Below, piece by piece: positions 8,442 to 17,066 of a stretch of 64,000 nucleotides of DNA (within the stretch, counting starts at the first letter, position 1; every line of letters starts with the position of its first letter). Position numbers and translations under genes: made by a program. Location: positions 26,989 through 90,988 of the forward strand of contig JAJCZV010000011.1 in NCBI GenBank assembly GCA_029262175.1, in the 5' to 3' direction. The notes under the pieces are model-generated. The model had not been told where the DNA came from and did no database searches. It saw only the letters and a list, made by a program, of their open reading frames with translations. This stretch comes from Gemmatimonadota bacterium. GTDB taxonomy: Bacteria; Gemmatimonadota; Gemmatimonadetes; Palauibacterales; Palauibacteraceae.

Positions 8442-9809
8442 ATGAGTGATAGGCCGAAAGTTCTGGTCATCGATGACGAGCAGGGCATCATCGAGACGCT
8501 GAGCATACTTCTCAAGAACGAAGGGTTTGAGGTGCTGTCGGCGCTCTCTGGCTCGGAGGGGCTCGAACGTTTCGCGGAGATGCACCCCGACCTGGTGCTC
8601 ACAGACGTTCGGATGCCGAAGGTAAGCGGCGTCGACGTCCTCGAGGCCATTCGCGAGCAGGATCCGACGACGCCCGTCGTGCTCATGACTGCCCAGGCAT
8701 CGCTCCAGTCCGCGATCCAGGCGGTCAACCTCGGCGCCACTCACTACGTGCAGAAGCCGTTTTCGAACGATGAGCTCGTCACGATTTTGCGTCGATCGCT
8801 TCATATCGGCCGCGTCGAACGCGAGAACGTCAAACTCAAGAAGGAAATCCGGAAGTCTCGCTCGCGGGACATGGTCAGCCCCATCGGAGCGAGCCCGGAG
8901 TTCCGCAAGGCTCTTGAACTCGCGGAGTCGGTCGCCGGAAGCGATTCCACGATCCTCATCCGTGGCGAAAGCGGCTCGGGTAAAGAAGTCTTTGCTCGAT
9001 ACATCCACGAGCTTTCCGAGCGTTCCGACGCACACTTCCTGTCCCTGAACTGTGCCGCACTGCCGGAAGGGCTCTTGGAGTCGGAGCTGTTTGGGCACGT
9101 AAAGGGGTCGTTCACCGGTGCCGTGCGGGATAAAGAGGGACTGTTTGTGGCCGCGTCGGGCGGGAGCTTCTTCCTCGACGAAGTGGGAGAGATGGTTCCC
9201 TCGACACAGGTCAAGCTTCTAAGGGTGCTTCAAGAGCGTGAAGTGATCCCGGTCGGTTCGACCAAGGCGGTCCAGGTCGATGTTCGACTGATTGCGGCGA
9301 CCAATCGCGATCTTGAACGCGACATCGAGCAGGGTCGCTTTCGAAGCGATCTGTACTATCGACTCAACGTGATTTCGTGTGAGCTGCCGCCGCTTCGCAA
9401 TCGGGTGGATGATATCCCGTTGCTAGCCGAACACTTCTTGACTCGGGAAGTGGAGCGAACGGGGGACAAGCCAAGAAAGCTGTCGGACGAACTGCTTCGG
9501 ATACTCCAGGAGTACCAGTGGCCAGGAAACGTCCGTGAGCTCGAGAATGTGATCGAGCGAGCGCTCGTGTTGAGCAGTGGCAGCACGATTCGAGAGGAAT
9601 CGCTACCGCCACGGCTGCGAGAACAGCCGGTGACGCCCCTGATCCAGGATGCGCCGCCTGCCAACCCGACTCTGGAGGTGATTGAACGGGCGTACATCGA
9701 GCATGTTCTCCGAGCCGAGAACGGGAACAAAAGTCGGGCTGCAGAAGTGTTGGGAATCGATCCCAGCACCCTTTATCGCAAGATCAAGAGATATCAGCTG
9801 GACATCTAG
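8442..9809 (+). CDS. pilR: PilR, sigma-54-dependent response regulator
   Basis: NtrC-family activator of 455 residues. It has an intact receiver (acidic pair VIDDE, phospho-Asp D55 in LTDVRMP, Lys in QKPF), an AAA+ domain (Walker A GESGSGKE from about residue 175, Walker B FFLDEVGEM) and a C-terminal Fis-type helix-turn-helix (SRAAEVLGIDPSTLYRKIKRY). The sigma-54 contact loop reads GSFTGA (residues 222-227) instead of the usual GAFTGA. A GGAGG ribosome site precedes the ATG. It sits between pilS and pilA, and a GG-N10-GC site lies before pilA, so control of pilA by this protein is well supported by context. Confidence 0.94.
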   Translation: MSDRPKVLVIDDEQGIIETLSILLKNEGFEVLSALSGSEGLERFAEMHPDLVLTDVRMPKVSGVDVLEAIREQDPTTPVVLMTAQASLQSAIQAVNLGATHYVQKPFSNDELVTILRRSLHIGRVERENVKLKKEIRKSRSRDMVSPIGASPEFRKALELAESVAGSDSTILIRGESGSGKEVFARYIHELSERSDAHFLSLNCAALPEGLLESELFGHVKGSFTGAVRDKEGLFVAASGGSFFLDEVGEMVPSTQVKLLRVLQEREVIPVGSTKAVQVDVRLIAATNRDLERDIEQGRFRSDLYYRLNVISCELPPLRNRVDDIPLLAEHFLTREVERTGDKPRKLSDELLRILQEYQWPGNVRELENVIERALVLSSGSTIREESLPPRLREQPVTPLIQDAPPANPTLEVIERAYIEHVLRAENGNKSRAAEVLGIDPSTLYRKIKRYQLDI

Positions 9810-9815
9810 CCCGCG

Positions 9816-9837
9816 GCGGAAAACCCCGCCCTTCCGC
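9816..9837 (+). terminator. Weak hairpin after pilR
   Basis: The GCGGAA and TTCCGC arms, 7 bases after the pilR stop, close a 10-base loop. There is no T tract. It may attenuate read-through into the pilA promoter region. Confidence 0.25.
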
Positions 9838-9975
9838 GCGATTCGCGCCTTGGCAGACGAGAGGCGATTTCGTGCATCCTGCAAGGGGAAGGACCGGCTG
9901 GCTCACGCGCGACGGCGCGCTGCACACCTCCCAATCCCTCGCTTTCCAACCACTTAAGGCGACCACGCGGAGCGG

Positions 9976-9989
9976 GGCACACGCCCTGC
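9976..9989 (+). promoter_or_regulatory. Candidate sigma-54 promoter of pilA
   Basis: GGGCAC-N5-CTGCC places GG at 9976-9977 and GC at 9988-9989, exactly 10 bases apart, with GGCAC matching the -24 consensus. Transcription would start near 10001 and leave a 5' leader of about 90 bases before the pilA ATG. Its position directly after pilS-pilR is the arrangement known from Pseudomonas and Myxococcus, where pilA is sigma-54 and PilR dependent. Confidence 0.6.
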
Positions 9990-10089
9990 CATTTCAGGCC
10001 ACTGCGTGAGGCGGAGTCTACCACTATCGGCGGCTCCGATGCTCGGAAATATCGCCCCGGGTATCAACCAAAAGTAAAGCGAGGGACAG

Positions 10090-10500
10090 ATGAAGAACGA
10101 AAAAGGTTTCACGCTGATTGAGCTGCTGATCGTTGTCGTGATTATCGGCATTCTTGCCGCAATCGCGATCCCGCAGTTCGCCAGCACGAAGGAGAAGGCG
10201 TTTGATGCAGGCGCGAAGAGCGATCTTCGTAACCTCATGACGGCTGAAGAGGCATACTTCTCCGACTTCCAGGCCTATACTGGAGCAACGATTACGGCCG
10301 GTGGTACCGGAGATCTCGATGGTGACGGTAACGCGGACTTCCAGGCTAGCCAGAGCGTTTCGCTCCAGGGCACGGCTTATACCGACGGTTACCAGATCAC
10401 GGCTCAGCATGCCAGCTCGAACAAAGCGTGGTGTGTGAACTCGTCGGCCTCAAGCGCTTCGGGTGCCGTCGGTCAGATTGTCCAGAACACCAGCTGCTAA
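10090..10500 (+). CDS. pilA: PilA, major type IV pilin
   Basis: A 136-residue type IVa prepilin with a six-residue leader (MKNEKG), then FTLIELLIVVVIIGILAAIAIPQF, the textbook class III signal with Glu at +5 and Pro at +22. A C-terminal disulfide loop is likely (C115 and C136). Between them and the helix lies DLDGDGNADF (residues 75-84), whose Asp spacing resembles a calcium-binding loop. GAGGG sits just before the ATG. The gene stands alone between a sigma-54-type promoter and a strong terminator, as expected for a highly expressed structural subunit. Confidence 0.96.
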   Translation: MKNEKGFTLIELLIVVVIIGILAAIAIPQFASTKEKAFDAGAKSDLRNLMTAEEAYFSDFQAYTGATITAGGTGDLDGDGNADFQASQSVSLQGTAYTDGYQITAQHASSNKAWCVNSSASSASGAVGQIVQNTSC

Positions 10501-10534
10501 GGTCTGCCTTAGCGTAAAGCCCTTCGGGGCCAAA

Positions 10535-10567
10535 AAGGGCGCGGCATCTGCCGCGCCCTTTTTTTTT
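10535..10567 (+). terminator. Strong Rho-independent terminator after pilA
   Basis: The GC-rich stem AAGGGCGCGGC / GCCGCGCCCTT (10535-10560) with a tiny loop is followed at once by a run of nine T. It lies 35 bases after the pilA stop. Confidence 0.92.
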
Positions 10568-10639
10568 GTTTGGTATCTCGGCTCCAGACGGCGTATCGTG
10601 CGCCGCGAGGGGTAAAAGGGGTGGCGCGGGGAAGGGGGC

Positions 10640-13057
10640 GTGGACGTGGAGAGGCGTAGGGTCGCTGAGCTGGTGCCTGTCGCGATTTTGATCGCGGTCG
10701 GCGCGGCGTACTTGTGGGAGATCGCGTCGCTCCACGGGATCCCGATCGCTCGCGACGTCCAGATGTTCTTCGTGCCTCAGAAGCGGCTTCTGTGGGAGGC
10801 GTACCAGGCACGCGAGATCCCTCTGTGGACCCCCTACATCGGTACGGGCGCGCCGTTTTTGGCGAACGTCCAGTCGGGCTTCTTCTATCCTCCCCACTGG
10901 CTCTACGCCTTCCTTCCGTTCTACGCGGCGTTCGATCTCCTCATCGTTTTTCATTTTGTATTGGGCGGAATCTTCGCGTTTCTGCTTTGCCGGCGACTCG
11001 GTCTCGGGCCCACCGCGGCGTACGTCGGCGCGGCGACGTGGATGTTGGGCGGATACTTCGCGTCGCTCCTCAACCTGCTGAATGCCCTGCAAGCAGGAGC
11101 GTGGACCCCCGGCATCGCCTGGGCCGCGCTGCGGGCCGTTCAGGCCCCGGGACGCGGGCCAACGGCGGTACTCGTCCTCGTCGGAGTCTGTGCTGCGCTG
11201 GCCGGCGAACCGCAATCCGTTTTGCTGACGATCTTCTGCACAACCTTGATCGTCAGCCTTTGGTGCATCCGCGAACGACCTTCGCGCGGAAGTCTCTGGG
11301 GAGGCGCTCGGGCCTATGTCGTCGCCGGCTTTTTCATCCTCGGGCTCGTGATGGCGCAGGCGCTCCCGACGCTCGAGTTTCTTCGCGATTCGGGTCGAGG
11401 CGGAGGTCTGAGTCTGGAACAAGCCGCCGCTTTCGATCTCAAGCCGGAACGTCTGATCTACCTCCTGGTGCCGACCGATTTTCGCGACCCCGACTACGCC
11501 TTCGGTCTTCGGTCGATCATCGGAAGGGGCGATCCATGGCTTTTCTCGATCTATCTGGGCGCCCTTTTTCCGCTGTTCTTCGCCCTGGCGTTTCGAGGGC
11601 GCCGAAGACTGGAGACGGTCACGTGGACCGTTGCAGCGTGTTCGGCGCTGTTGATCGGATTGGGGGATCACACACCGATCTTCCCGTGGCTGTTCGAGCG
11701 GATCCCCGGTCTGGGCGCGTTTCGCTTCCCCGAGAAGTACTTCCTCGTGATCGCGTTCGCGGCGATGCTGATCGCGGCGTTCGGCATGGAAGAGGCGCTT
11801 ACGCGGCGCCGTCGCAGGGGCGACCTGGCCTTGTCGCTTTGCTACGTGGCGGTCCCGTTGGGGCTACTCGCGTTCGTGCACCTGCGTTTCGAAGAAGTGC
11901 GACGGTGGGCTCTGGCGTTTGGGAATGCCCGCATGGCGGACGACTACTCGTTCGCCTTCGGGCTCTGGAACCAGAATCTGTGGAAGCTGGCGGTGTTCGC
12001 CACATTGGGCGTCGGTCTGGTCTGGATCTACCGTCGCGAAAAGATCTCTCCGCGTTGGTTCGGCCTCAGTTTGTGCGCCCTGGTTTCTGCGGATCTTGCC
12101 GTTGCACACCGTCATCTCAATCCGGTGGTGTCCGTCGACTTCTATGATACCGAGCCGGCAATTTTCAACGTGATCCCGATCGAAGATGTGCGTCGCGACT
12201 ACCGATATCGATCCAGTCGTTTCGACCAGTTGTCTGGAACCCTGCCCGTATTGGCCAACGTCCCGCTCGAACCACAGAAGTGGTACTGGCAACAGATCGT
12301 GGGGCCAAACGTCGGCCAGCCCTGGCGGATCCTGCAGCAGGACGCTTGGGACGCGATCAAGCTGAGTCGTACCGAGGACGAGCGGCAATTGCATCGGGTC
12401 CTCGATCCGGCTCGCCGCTGGAAGCTCCTTCAGCTCCAGAGCGTTCGATATGTGCACAGCATCTTGGGGGTCGAGTCCGCCGGATTCGCTCGCGAGATCC
12501 CGCTCGATTCGCTCGCCGGTCATCTCTACGAACTCGAAGACCCATTACCGCGGGCCTACGTGGTGCCGAACGCGGTGTTCGCGGGCGACCAAACGGAGGC
12601 GATCAACCAAGTCCTCGCGGCGGACTTCGATCTGCGGGCTTCTGTCGTGATCACCGACTCCACCAGAGCTTCGCGTCGCGCAGAACCAGCTCATGTACAG
12701 GAGCAGGGGCGATCATTCCCGGGCGCGACGATCGTCGATGCTTCTGCAAACCGCGTGCAGGTGAGCGTCGATGAACCGTCTTCGGGCTACGTCGTACTTA
12801 CAGATTCATACTATCCCGGCTGGACCGCGGAGGTAGACGGTGTGGCTCGCGACATCGAGCTGGCCAACTATTTCTTTCGAGCCGTGTCTGTCGAGCCGGG
12901 CGACCGCGAGGTCGTTTTCACCTATCGATCTCCCGCGTTCGACCGAGGGACTCGGTTGAGTTTCCTCTGGCTGATTCTCGGCCTCTCTTTGTGGGTCTTC
13001 CTCGCTCTTCGGGAGCGCATGCGGTCGACGAAATCGCTGGATACGGGCGCCGCTTGA
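10640..13057 (+). CDS. YfhO-like multi-membrane protein, putative GT-C glycosyltransferase
   Basis: An 805-residue membrane protein starting at a GTG directly after a GGGGAAGGGGG ribosome site. About 12 hydrophobic segments are visible in the first 500 residues, followed by a soluble C-terminal region ending SSGYVVLTDSYYPGWTAEVDG, then a last membrane helix. That Y-Y-P-G-W segment and the long first loop (GIPIARDVQMFFVPQKRLL, then WTPYIGTGAPFLAN) are characteristic of YfhO-family proteins, which have a GT-C fold and in Firmicutes take part in glycosylating cell-surface polymers. The Asp in the first loop would be the catalytic candidate. Placed between pilA and a prepilin cluster, it may modify pilins or another surface polymer (inference). 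Confidence 0.75.
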   Translation: MDVERRRVAELVPVAILIAVGAAYLWEIASLHGIPIARDVQMFFVPQKRLLWEAYQAREIPLWTPYIGTGAPFLANVQSGFFYPPHWLYAFLPFYAAFDLLIVFHFVLGGIFAFLLCRRLGLGPTAAYVGAATWMLGGYFASLLNLLNALQAGAWTPGIAWAALRAVQAPGRGPTAVLVLVGVCAALAGEPQSVLLTIFCTTLIVSLWCIRERPSRGSLWGGARAYVVAGFFILGLVMAQALPTLEFLRDSGRGGGLSLEQAAAFDLKPERLIYLLVPTDFRDPDYAFGLRSIIGRGDPWLFSIYLGALFPLFFALAFRGRRRLETVTWTVAACSALLIGLGDHTPIFPWLFERIPGLGAFRFPEKYFLVIAFAAMLIAAFGMEEALTRRRRRGDLALSLCYVAVPLGLLAFVHLRFEEVRRWALAFGNARMADDYSFAFGLWNQNLWKLAVFATLGVGLVWIYRREKISPRWFGLSLCALVSADLAVAHRHLNPVVSVDFYDTEPAIFNVIPIEDVRRDYRYRSSRFDQLSGTLPVLANVPLEPQKWYWQQIVGPNVGQPWRILQQDAWDAIKLSRTEDERQLHRVLDPARRWKLLQLQSVRYVHSILGVESAGFAREIPLDSLAGHLYELEDPLPRAYVVPNAVFAGDQTEAINQVLAADFDLRASVVITDSTRASRRAEPAHVQEQGRSFPGATIVDASANRVQVSVDEPSSGYVVLTDSYYPGWTAEVDGVARDIELANYFFRAVSVEPGDREVVFTYRSPAFDRGTRLSFLWLILGLSLWVFLALRERMRSTKSLDTGAA

Positions 13058-13105
13058 TAACGGGTTGAGGGGAAGCCGGACGTCTACGGGTCCTGAGCGG
13101 ATCGC

Positions 13106-13603
13106 ATGGTTCCCCCCATGGTCGGAGGCCCCGTTATCGAAATCTCCAAGCTGCAGCCGCACTCGGAGTCCCGGAGGTTGCACATCCGCGGCTTCACGTT
13201 GGTCGAACTCCTGGTGGTCATCGCTCTCTTAGGTGGCCTGCTCGCCGCAGCCCTCGCCTGGGATGTCGTCGATCGTTGGAGTCTCGTCCGAGCGACCCGT
13301 TTGGCGGAGTCGCAGCTGAGCCGCGCGCGCCTACATGCCCTTTCCGGGCGCCGAAAGACGGAGGTGCGGTCCAACGGACAGTGGCTCGAGCTCTGGGAGT
13401 CGGGGAGCGGTCTTGTAGCTCGATTGGATCTCGGGACCACCGCCGGACTTGCCGACTCCATCCGTCTTCGCCCCGCCGTGATTCGATTCAACGCCCGCGG
13501 GCACGGCTCGCCGGGCAGTCTGTACTTGTACCGCGGTCGTCGCGGAATGCGGGTGATCAGCAATTTCCTCGGGCGGGTCCGATCGGTCCCGTTTCGGACG
13601 TGA
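13106..13603 (+). CDS. GspH/FimT-like minor prepilin, second cluster
   Basis: A 165-residue prepilin with a long leader of about 29 residues ending IRG, then FTLVELLVVIALLGGLLAAALAW. After the helix comes ATRLAESQLSRARLHALSGRRKTEV, the GspH-type pattern, and a short beta domain with RFNARGHGSPGSLYLYRG near the C-terminus, where GspH proteins carry F-x-x-x-G-x-x-x-x-G. An in-frame ATG at 13118 could shorten the leader. First gene of a second minor-pilin set lying downstream of the YfhO-like gene. Confidence 0.8.
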   Translation: MVPPMVGGPVIEISKLQPHSESRRLHIRGFTLVELLVVIALLGGLLAAALAWDVVDRWSLVRATRLAESQLSRARLHALSGRRKTEVRSNGQWLELWESGSGLVARLDLGTTAGLADSIRLRPAVIRFNARGHGSPGSLYLYRGRRGMRVISNFLGRVRSVPFRT

Positions 13604-13886
13604 GTCGGGCGCGAAGACCTGCAACCCAGTGCCGCCGTGTCGCCGCCTCGAGCGCCGAATCGCTGGATCGGGCCATTGGCCCCGACATCCGCACAAAGGT
13701 CACGGTCTGCACATGTCTGAAAACATTTCCCTATCGAGGGGACCCCGATCCGGTCAAAGACCAATCCTCAAATGGTCTTACGATCGGGCGTCGATCTTGC
13801 CCAAACAGCACCGAGCACGGACCCGAAAAAAGCGGCGACAAGCAGCTTCCAAGTACCGAAGCCGCCTCGGACGCTACCTGAGGAAA
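13604..13886. other. Intergenic gap in second prepilin cluster
   Basis: About 280 bases between two prepilin genes. An open frame that extends the next gene upstream to 13629 is Arg- and His-rich and unlike a leader. I see no hairpin with a T tract and no clear promoter. Confidence 0.35.
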
Positions 13887-14294
13887 ATGACCACACTCCG
13901 GACCACCAGACGCGCGTTTGATCATGGCCAAGCCGGATTCGGCTTGATCGAGGTCATGGCGGCCGTCGTGGTGACGACGGTGGGGGTCTTCGCAGCGGCC
14001 AGCGGGTTCCTGGCCATCTACTCCGAATCGACCCGGTCGAGCGTCGATACCGACCGTGCGCTCGCGGCGAGAAGTGCTCTCGAGCGATCCGCGCGGACGC
14101 CGTTTGCCACGCTTCAAGGTGGGCAGGCGACGGTCTCGTTCGGCGCGCGTCGCTACCTCGTGACGGAGACGGTCGCCGCACTCGGGTCGCGACTCAAGAG
14201 CGTTCGCGTCGACGTGACGGCACCCGGCAGTTCGACGCCGGTGACCTTCGAGTCGCGCGTGGTCGCGACCCGTCCTCTACCGGTCGCGCCATGA
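13887..14294 (+). CDS. PilV/GspI-like minor prepilin, second cluster
   Basis: A prepilin of 135 residues. I start it at ATG 13887 (GAGG three bases upstream), which gives a 17-residue basic leader ending QAG before FGLIEVMAAVVVTTVGVFAAASGF. The +5 Glu is present; the second residue of the mature protein is Gly rather than Thr. The frame stays open back to 13629, but that upstream part looks non-coding. The mature domain is small (about 95 residues). The stop overlaps the next start as ATGA. Size and order (GspH, GspI, GspJ-like) fit a PilV/GspI role. Confidence 0.75.
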   Translation: MTTLRTTRRAFDHGQAGFGLIEVMAAVVVTTVGVFAAASGFLAIYSESTRSSVDTDRALAARSALERSARTPFATLQGGQATVSFGARRYLVTETVAALGSRLKSVRVDVTAPGSSTPVTFESRVVATRPLPVAP

Positions 14295-15115
14295 CGTCCC
14301 GCACGACTGCCGGGTTCACCGTCGTCGAGGTCCTGGTGGCGATCGCCATTGCCGGCCTCCTGAGCACCGTACTCGTGAGCACGGTATCGACTCAGAATCG
14401 CCGCCAGTCCCAACAGGACGACGCCCAACTCATCGAGCAAACCACGCGCGTGATCGCCGACGGTTTGGTGCCGGAGATCCGGGCAGCCGGCCCGCGAGAC
14501 ATCATCCAAGCCGCACCGGACCGCTTCGTGGTTCGTACCGACATCGCTCGCGCACTGGTGTGCGCCACGCTCCCCGGCGGAGTGGTCGATCTCTTTGTCT
14601 ATGACTCGATCCCCGGCGTCAACGTTCCGCGCGCTTTTCGTGGGACCGCGGTCTCGGGGCCGTATGACACGCCCTTCACTTATGCGGACGGTTTCCAGCC
14701 TACAGCGAGCCCTTCGCCCGCTGCGGCAGCCACCTGCCGCGCGAACGGATCTGACAGCGCGGGCGTCGCTCCGAGTTCAGCGTTCCAGCGGACCCAGGGT
14801 TGGTCGGCCGGGTTCGCCTCTGCGCCGATCCACGGCTCCATCGTGCGGACCTACGGTTCGCTCAGCTATTCCGTGGTTCCAAGCACGACCTTGCCGGGGA
14901 ATCTCGCAATCCGGCGCAATTTGCAGGAGTTCGCGACGCCGCTCGCACCGGGTGCCGCGTTCGAATACGTGCTGGCGAACGGCACGGTCGTACCCAGCGT
15001 AGGGCCCGGCAATCTGGCCAACGTTCGCGTCGTACGGCTGATCACGACCGCCGTTGGGCGGACGCCGGGGACATCTGGGCGATCCGTGGTACACGAAATG
15101 CCGCTGCGGAACTGA
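14291..15115 (+). CDS. PilW/GspJ-like minor prepilin, second cluster
   Basis: A 274-residue prepilin with the very short leader MTSRTTAG and FTVVEVLVAIAIAGLLSTVLVSTV. The helix continues into a Gln- and Asp-rich stretch (QNRRQSQQDDAQLIEQTTRVIADGLVPEIRAAGP), as in PilW/GspJ proteins. A Ser-, Pro- and Ala-rich loop lies near residues 140-155. It completes a GspH-, GspI-, GspJ-like trio and ends 170 bases before pilM. Confidence 0.8.
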   Translation: MTSRTTAGFTVVEVLVAIAIAGLLSTVLVSTVSTQNRRQSQQDDAQLIEQTTRVIADGLVPEIRAAGPRDIIQAAPDRFVVRTDIARALVCATLPGGVVDLFVYDSIPGVNVPRAFRGTAVSGPYDTPFTYADGFQPTASPSPAAAATCRANGSDSAGVAPSSAFQRTQGWSAGFASAPIHGSIVRTYGSLSYSVVPSTTLPGNLAIRRNLQEFATPLAPGAAFEYVLANGTVVPSVGPGNLANVRVVRLITTAVGRTPGTSGRSVVHEMPLRN

Positions 15116-15204
15116 TCGGCCAGATGAACATTCGAGGAGTTTTTCGAGGCGAGGTAGCTCGCGGGAAGTCGCACCAGGTAGGGAAAAAGCCCCCAATCTG
15201 TGGT

Positions 15205-15233
15205 TTGACACCACAAAGGCCTACTCCTACTTT
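15205..15233 (+). promoter_or_regulatory. Candidate housekeeping promoter of pilMNOPQ
   Basis: A perfect TTGACA (15205-15210) is followed after 17 bases by TACTTT (15228-15233). Transcription would start near 15240, about 45 bases before pilM. The -35 is exact but the -10 is weak. Confidence 0.45.
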
Positions 15234-15284
15234 GGACCGTCCCGCCGTATCTCGTCCGTGGCAACCACTTAACGGACGATTCTA

Positions 15285-16331
15285 ATGCTGCGATTTGGGT
15301 TTGGGCGGAGGAAAACGACAGTTGGGCTGGATGTCGGCAGCGGATTTATCAAAGCCGCCGTCATCGATCACAGCAAGGACACTCCCCAGTTGGCCAAGGT
15401 AGCCGTTAGCCCTCTCGAGGGTGACGCAATCGTGGACGGCGATATCGTCGACCCCGGTCTAGTCGCGGACGCCATCTCCTCACTGTTTGAACGCGAGAAG
15501 ATTGATCAGCGAGATGTCGTTATCGGCGTAGGTGGCCGTGACGTCATCATCAAGTTGATCAAGATGGATCGCATGGATGAGGACGAGGCGCGAGAGGTCA
15601 TTCCGTGGGAAGCGGAGCAGCACGTGCCCTTCGACATGGACAACGTCCAGCTCGACTTCGAGATCACGGATCCCGATGGCGACGGTCTGCAGATGACGGT
15701 GTTGCTCGTTGCCGCCAAGCGCGAGCTGATCGAAACGCGGATTTCGCTGTTACAGCAGGCGGGTTTGACGGCCAAGGCCGTCGACGTCGAAGCGTTCGCC
15801 CTCCACAACGCGCTCGAAGTCAACTATCCCAGCGCGATGGAAGGGGTCACGGCGCTCGTGAATATCGGCAACGATACCACGACGGTGAACGTCCTCGACG
15901 GCGGTGTCCCAGTCCTCACGCGCGATCTCAGCTTCGGCACGCGAGGTCTGATCCTCGACCTACAGCGGGAACGCTCTCTCACGGCCGAGCAGGCGCAGGC
16001 TGCGCTTCGCGGTGAGAGCGCCGACGCGAGTCTCCGAGAGTTTTTGGCCGAGCGAGCGCAGGAAGTGGCTCGGGGTGTCGAACGCGCGGCCGCATTCCTC
16101 GAGACCGACGACATCGGGCTCGGAGTTGCACGTCTTTATCTGTGCGGAGGCGGCGTGGGTATCGCCGGCCTGTCGGAGATCCTCGCCGAGCGTTTGGGCG
16201 TCGAGACCCACATTGCCAGTGCCTTCGAGCGCATCCAAGTCAAGGCGGATGCGATCGACTTTTTGGAACTACAAGAAATGGCGCCGATGCTGATGCTGTC
16301 CGTCGGCCTGGCGCTCCGGAAAGCTGCTTAG
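15285..16331 (+). CDS. pilM: PilM, actin-like pilus assembly ATPase
   Basis: A 348-residue actin-fold cytoplasmic protein of the type IV pilus alignment complex. Visible are the phosphate-1 motif VGLDVGSGFIKAAVID at the N-terminus, the PilM segment IPWEAEQHVPFDMDNVQLDF, the phosphate-2 region ALVNIGNDTTTVNVLDGG, and the adenosine segment YLCGGGVGIAGL. PilM binds the cytoplasmic tail of PilN. First gene of pilMNOPQ; it lacks a strong ribosome site, while the downstream genes are tightly spaced. Confidence 0.95.
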   Translation: MLRFGFGRRKTTVGLDVGSGFIKAAVIDHSKDTPQLAKVAVSPLEGDAIVDGDIVDPGLVADAISSLFEREKIDQRDVVIGVGGRDVIIKLIKMDRMDEDEAREVIPWEAEQHVPFDMDNVQLDFEITDPDGDGLQMTVLLVAAKRELIETRISLLQQAGLTAKAVDVEAFALHNALEVNYPSAMEGVTALVNIGNDTTTVNVLDGGVPVLTRDLSFGTRGLILDLQRERSLTAEQAQAALRGESADASLREFLAERAQEVARGVERAAAFLETDDIGLGVARLYLCGGGVGIAGLSEILAERLGVETHIASAFERIQVKADAIDFLELQEMAPMLMLSVGLALRKAA

Positions 16332-16386
16332 GAGTCCGGTCACCAAGAACAGTGGGTGTGGATGATGATGGGGGACGAGTAAGCGG

Positions 16387-17064
16387 ATGATTGAAGTCAA
16401 TCTATTACCAGAATCGCAGTCGTCTCGCGGGGGTGGTAAGCGCTCTAAGAAGAGGGGCGCCAAACCGTCAATGGGCGGCCTGGGCCTAAAGGGCAAAGGC
16501 GGCAACCCCTGGAGCACGGCGCTCATGGTCGCGGGGATCATTATCCCCCTAGCCGCTGCATTCCTGTGGTGGTCCCAACGTTCCGAGGCATCGAGTCTGC
16601 AGGTGCGGCTCGACGCAGCGACTGCGGATTCCGCGCGTCTCGCGGATCTGCGGGTGGTCAGCGATAGCCTGACCACGCGCCGCGAACAGATTCGCAGTCG
16701 AGTGGCGCTTGTTGAGCAACTCGATAGGAATCGGTTCGTATGGCCGCATCTCATGGACGAGGTCAGCCGAGCGGTCCCGAACATGGCGTGGCTCAGTTCG
16801 CTGAGACAGACGTCACCGCTACCCGATCTTGGCGTCCAGATCCAGGGGATCGCGGCGAACCCGCTCGCCATTACGGAATTCGTTCGAAATCTGCAATCGT
16901 CCGAGTACATCACGGACGTGCGAATCCTGGGGTCCCAACGGCAAAGCCTCGAAAGCGGTGACACTTCGATTGCTGCGCAGGCCTTCACACTGTCGATCCG
17001 GTTTACCGAGCCTGCAGGCGGCTCGATACGCTCGGAGCCGATCATCGCGAATACGGGAGGCTGA
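16387..17064 (+). CDS. pilN: PilN, pilus alignment protein
   Basis: The N-terminus MIEVNLLPE is the PilM-binding signature of PilN. It is followed by an unusually long basic linker (KRSKKRGAKPSMGGLGLKGK), one membrane helix (STALMVAGIIIPLAAAFLWW), a coiled-coil region (residues about 65-115) and a ferredoxin-like periplasmic domain (WLSSLRQTSPLPDLGVQIQG). 225 residues, near the family size. It pairs with PilO to connect PilM to the PilP-PilQ secretin. Confidence 0.93.
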   Translation: MIEVNLLPESQSSRGGGKRSKKRGAKPSMGGLGLKGKGGNPWSTALMVAGIIIPLAAAFLWWSQRSEASSLQVRLDAATADSARLADLRVVSDSLTTRREQIRSRVALVEQLDRNRFVWPHLMDEVSRAVPNMAWLSSLRQTSPLPDLGVQIQGIAANPLAITEFVRNLQSSEYITDVRILGSQRQSLESGDTSIAAQAFTLSIRFTEPAGGSIRSEPIIANTGG

Positions 17065-17066
17065 CG

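Noticed and set aside
10397..11671. Long minus-strand open frame (424 codons) opposite the YfhO-like gene
   Set aside because: It is complementary to a well-supported membrane protein gene, is rich in Arg, Asp and Gln as expected from the reverse of GC-rich codons, and has no recognisable domain.
13629..13886. Upstream extension of the second-cluster PilV-like prepilin
   Set aside because: It would give an unlikely leader of over 100 residues rich in Arg and His; ATG 13887 gives a normal prepilin leader.
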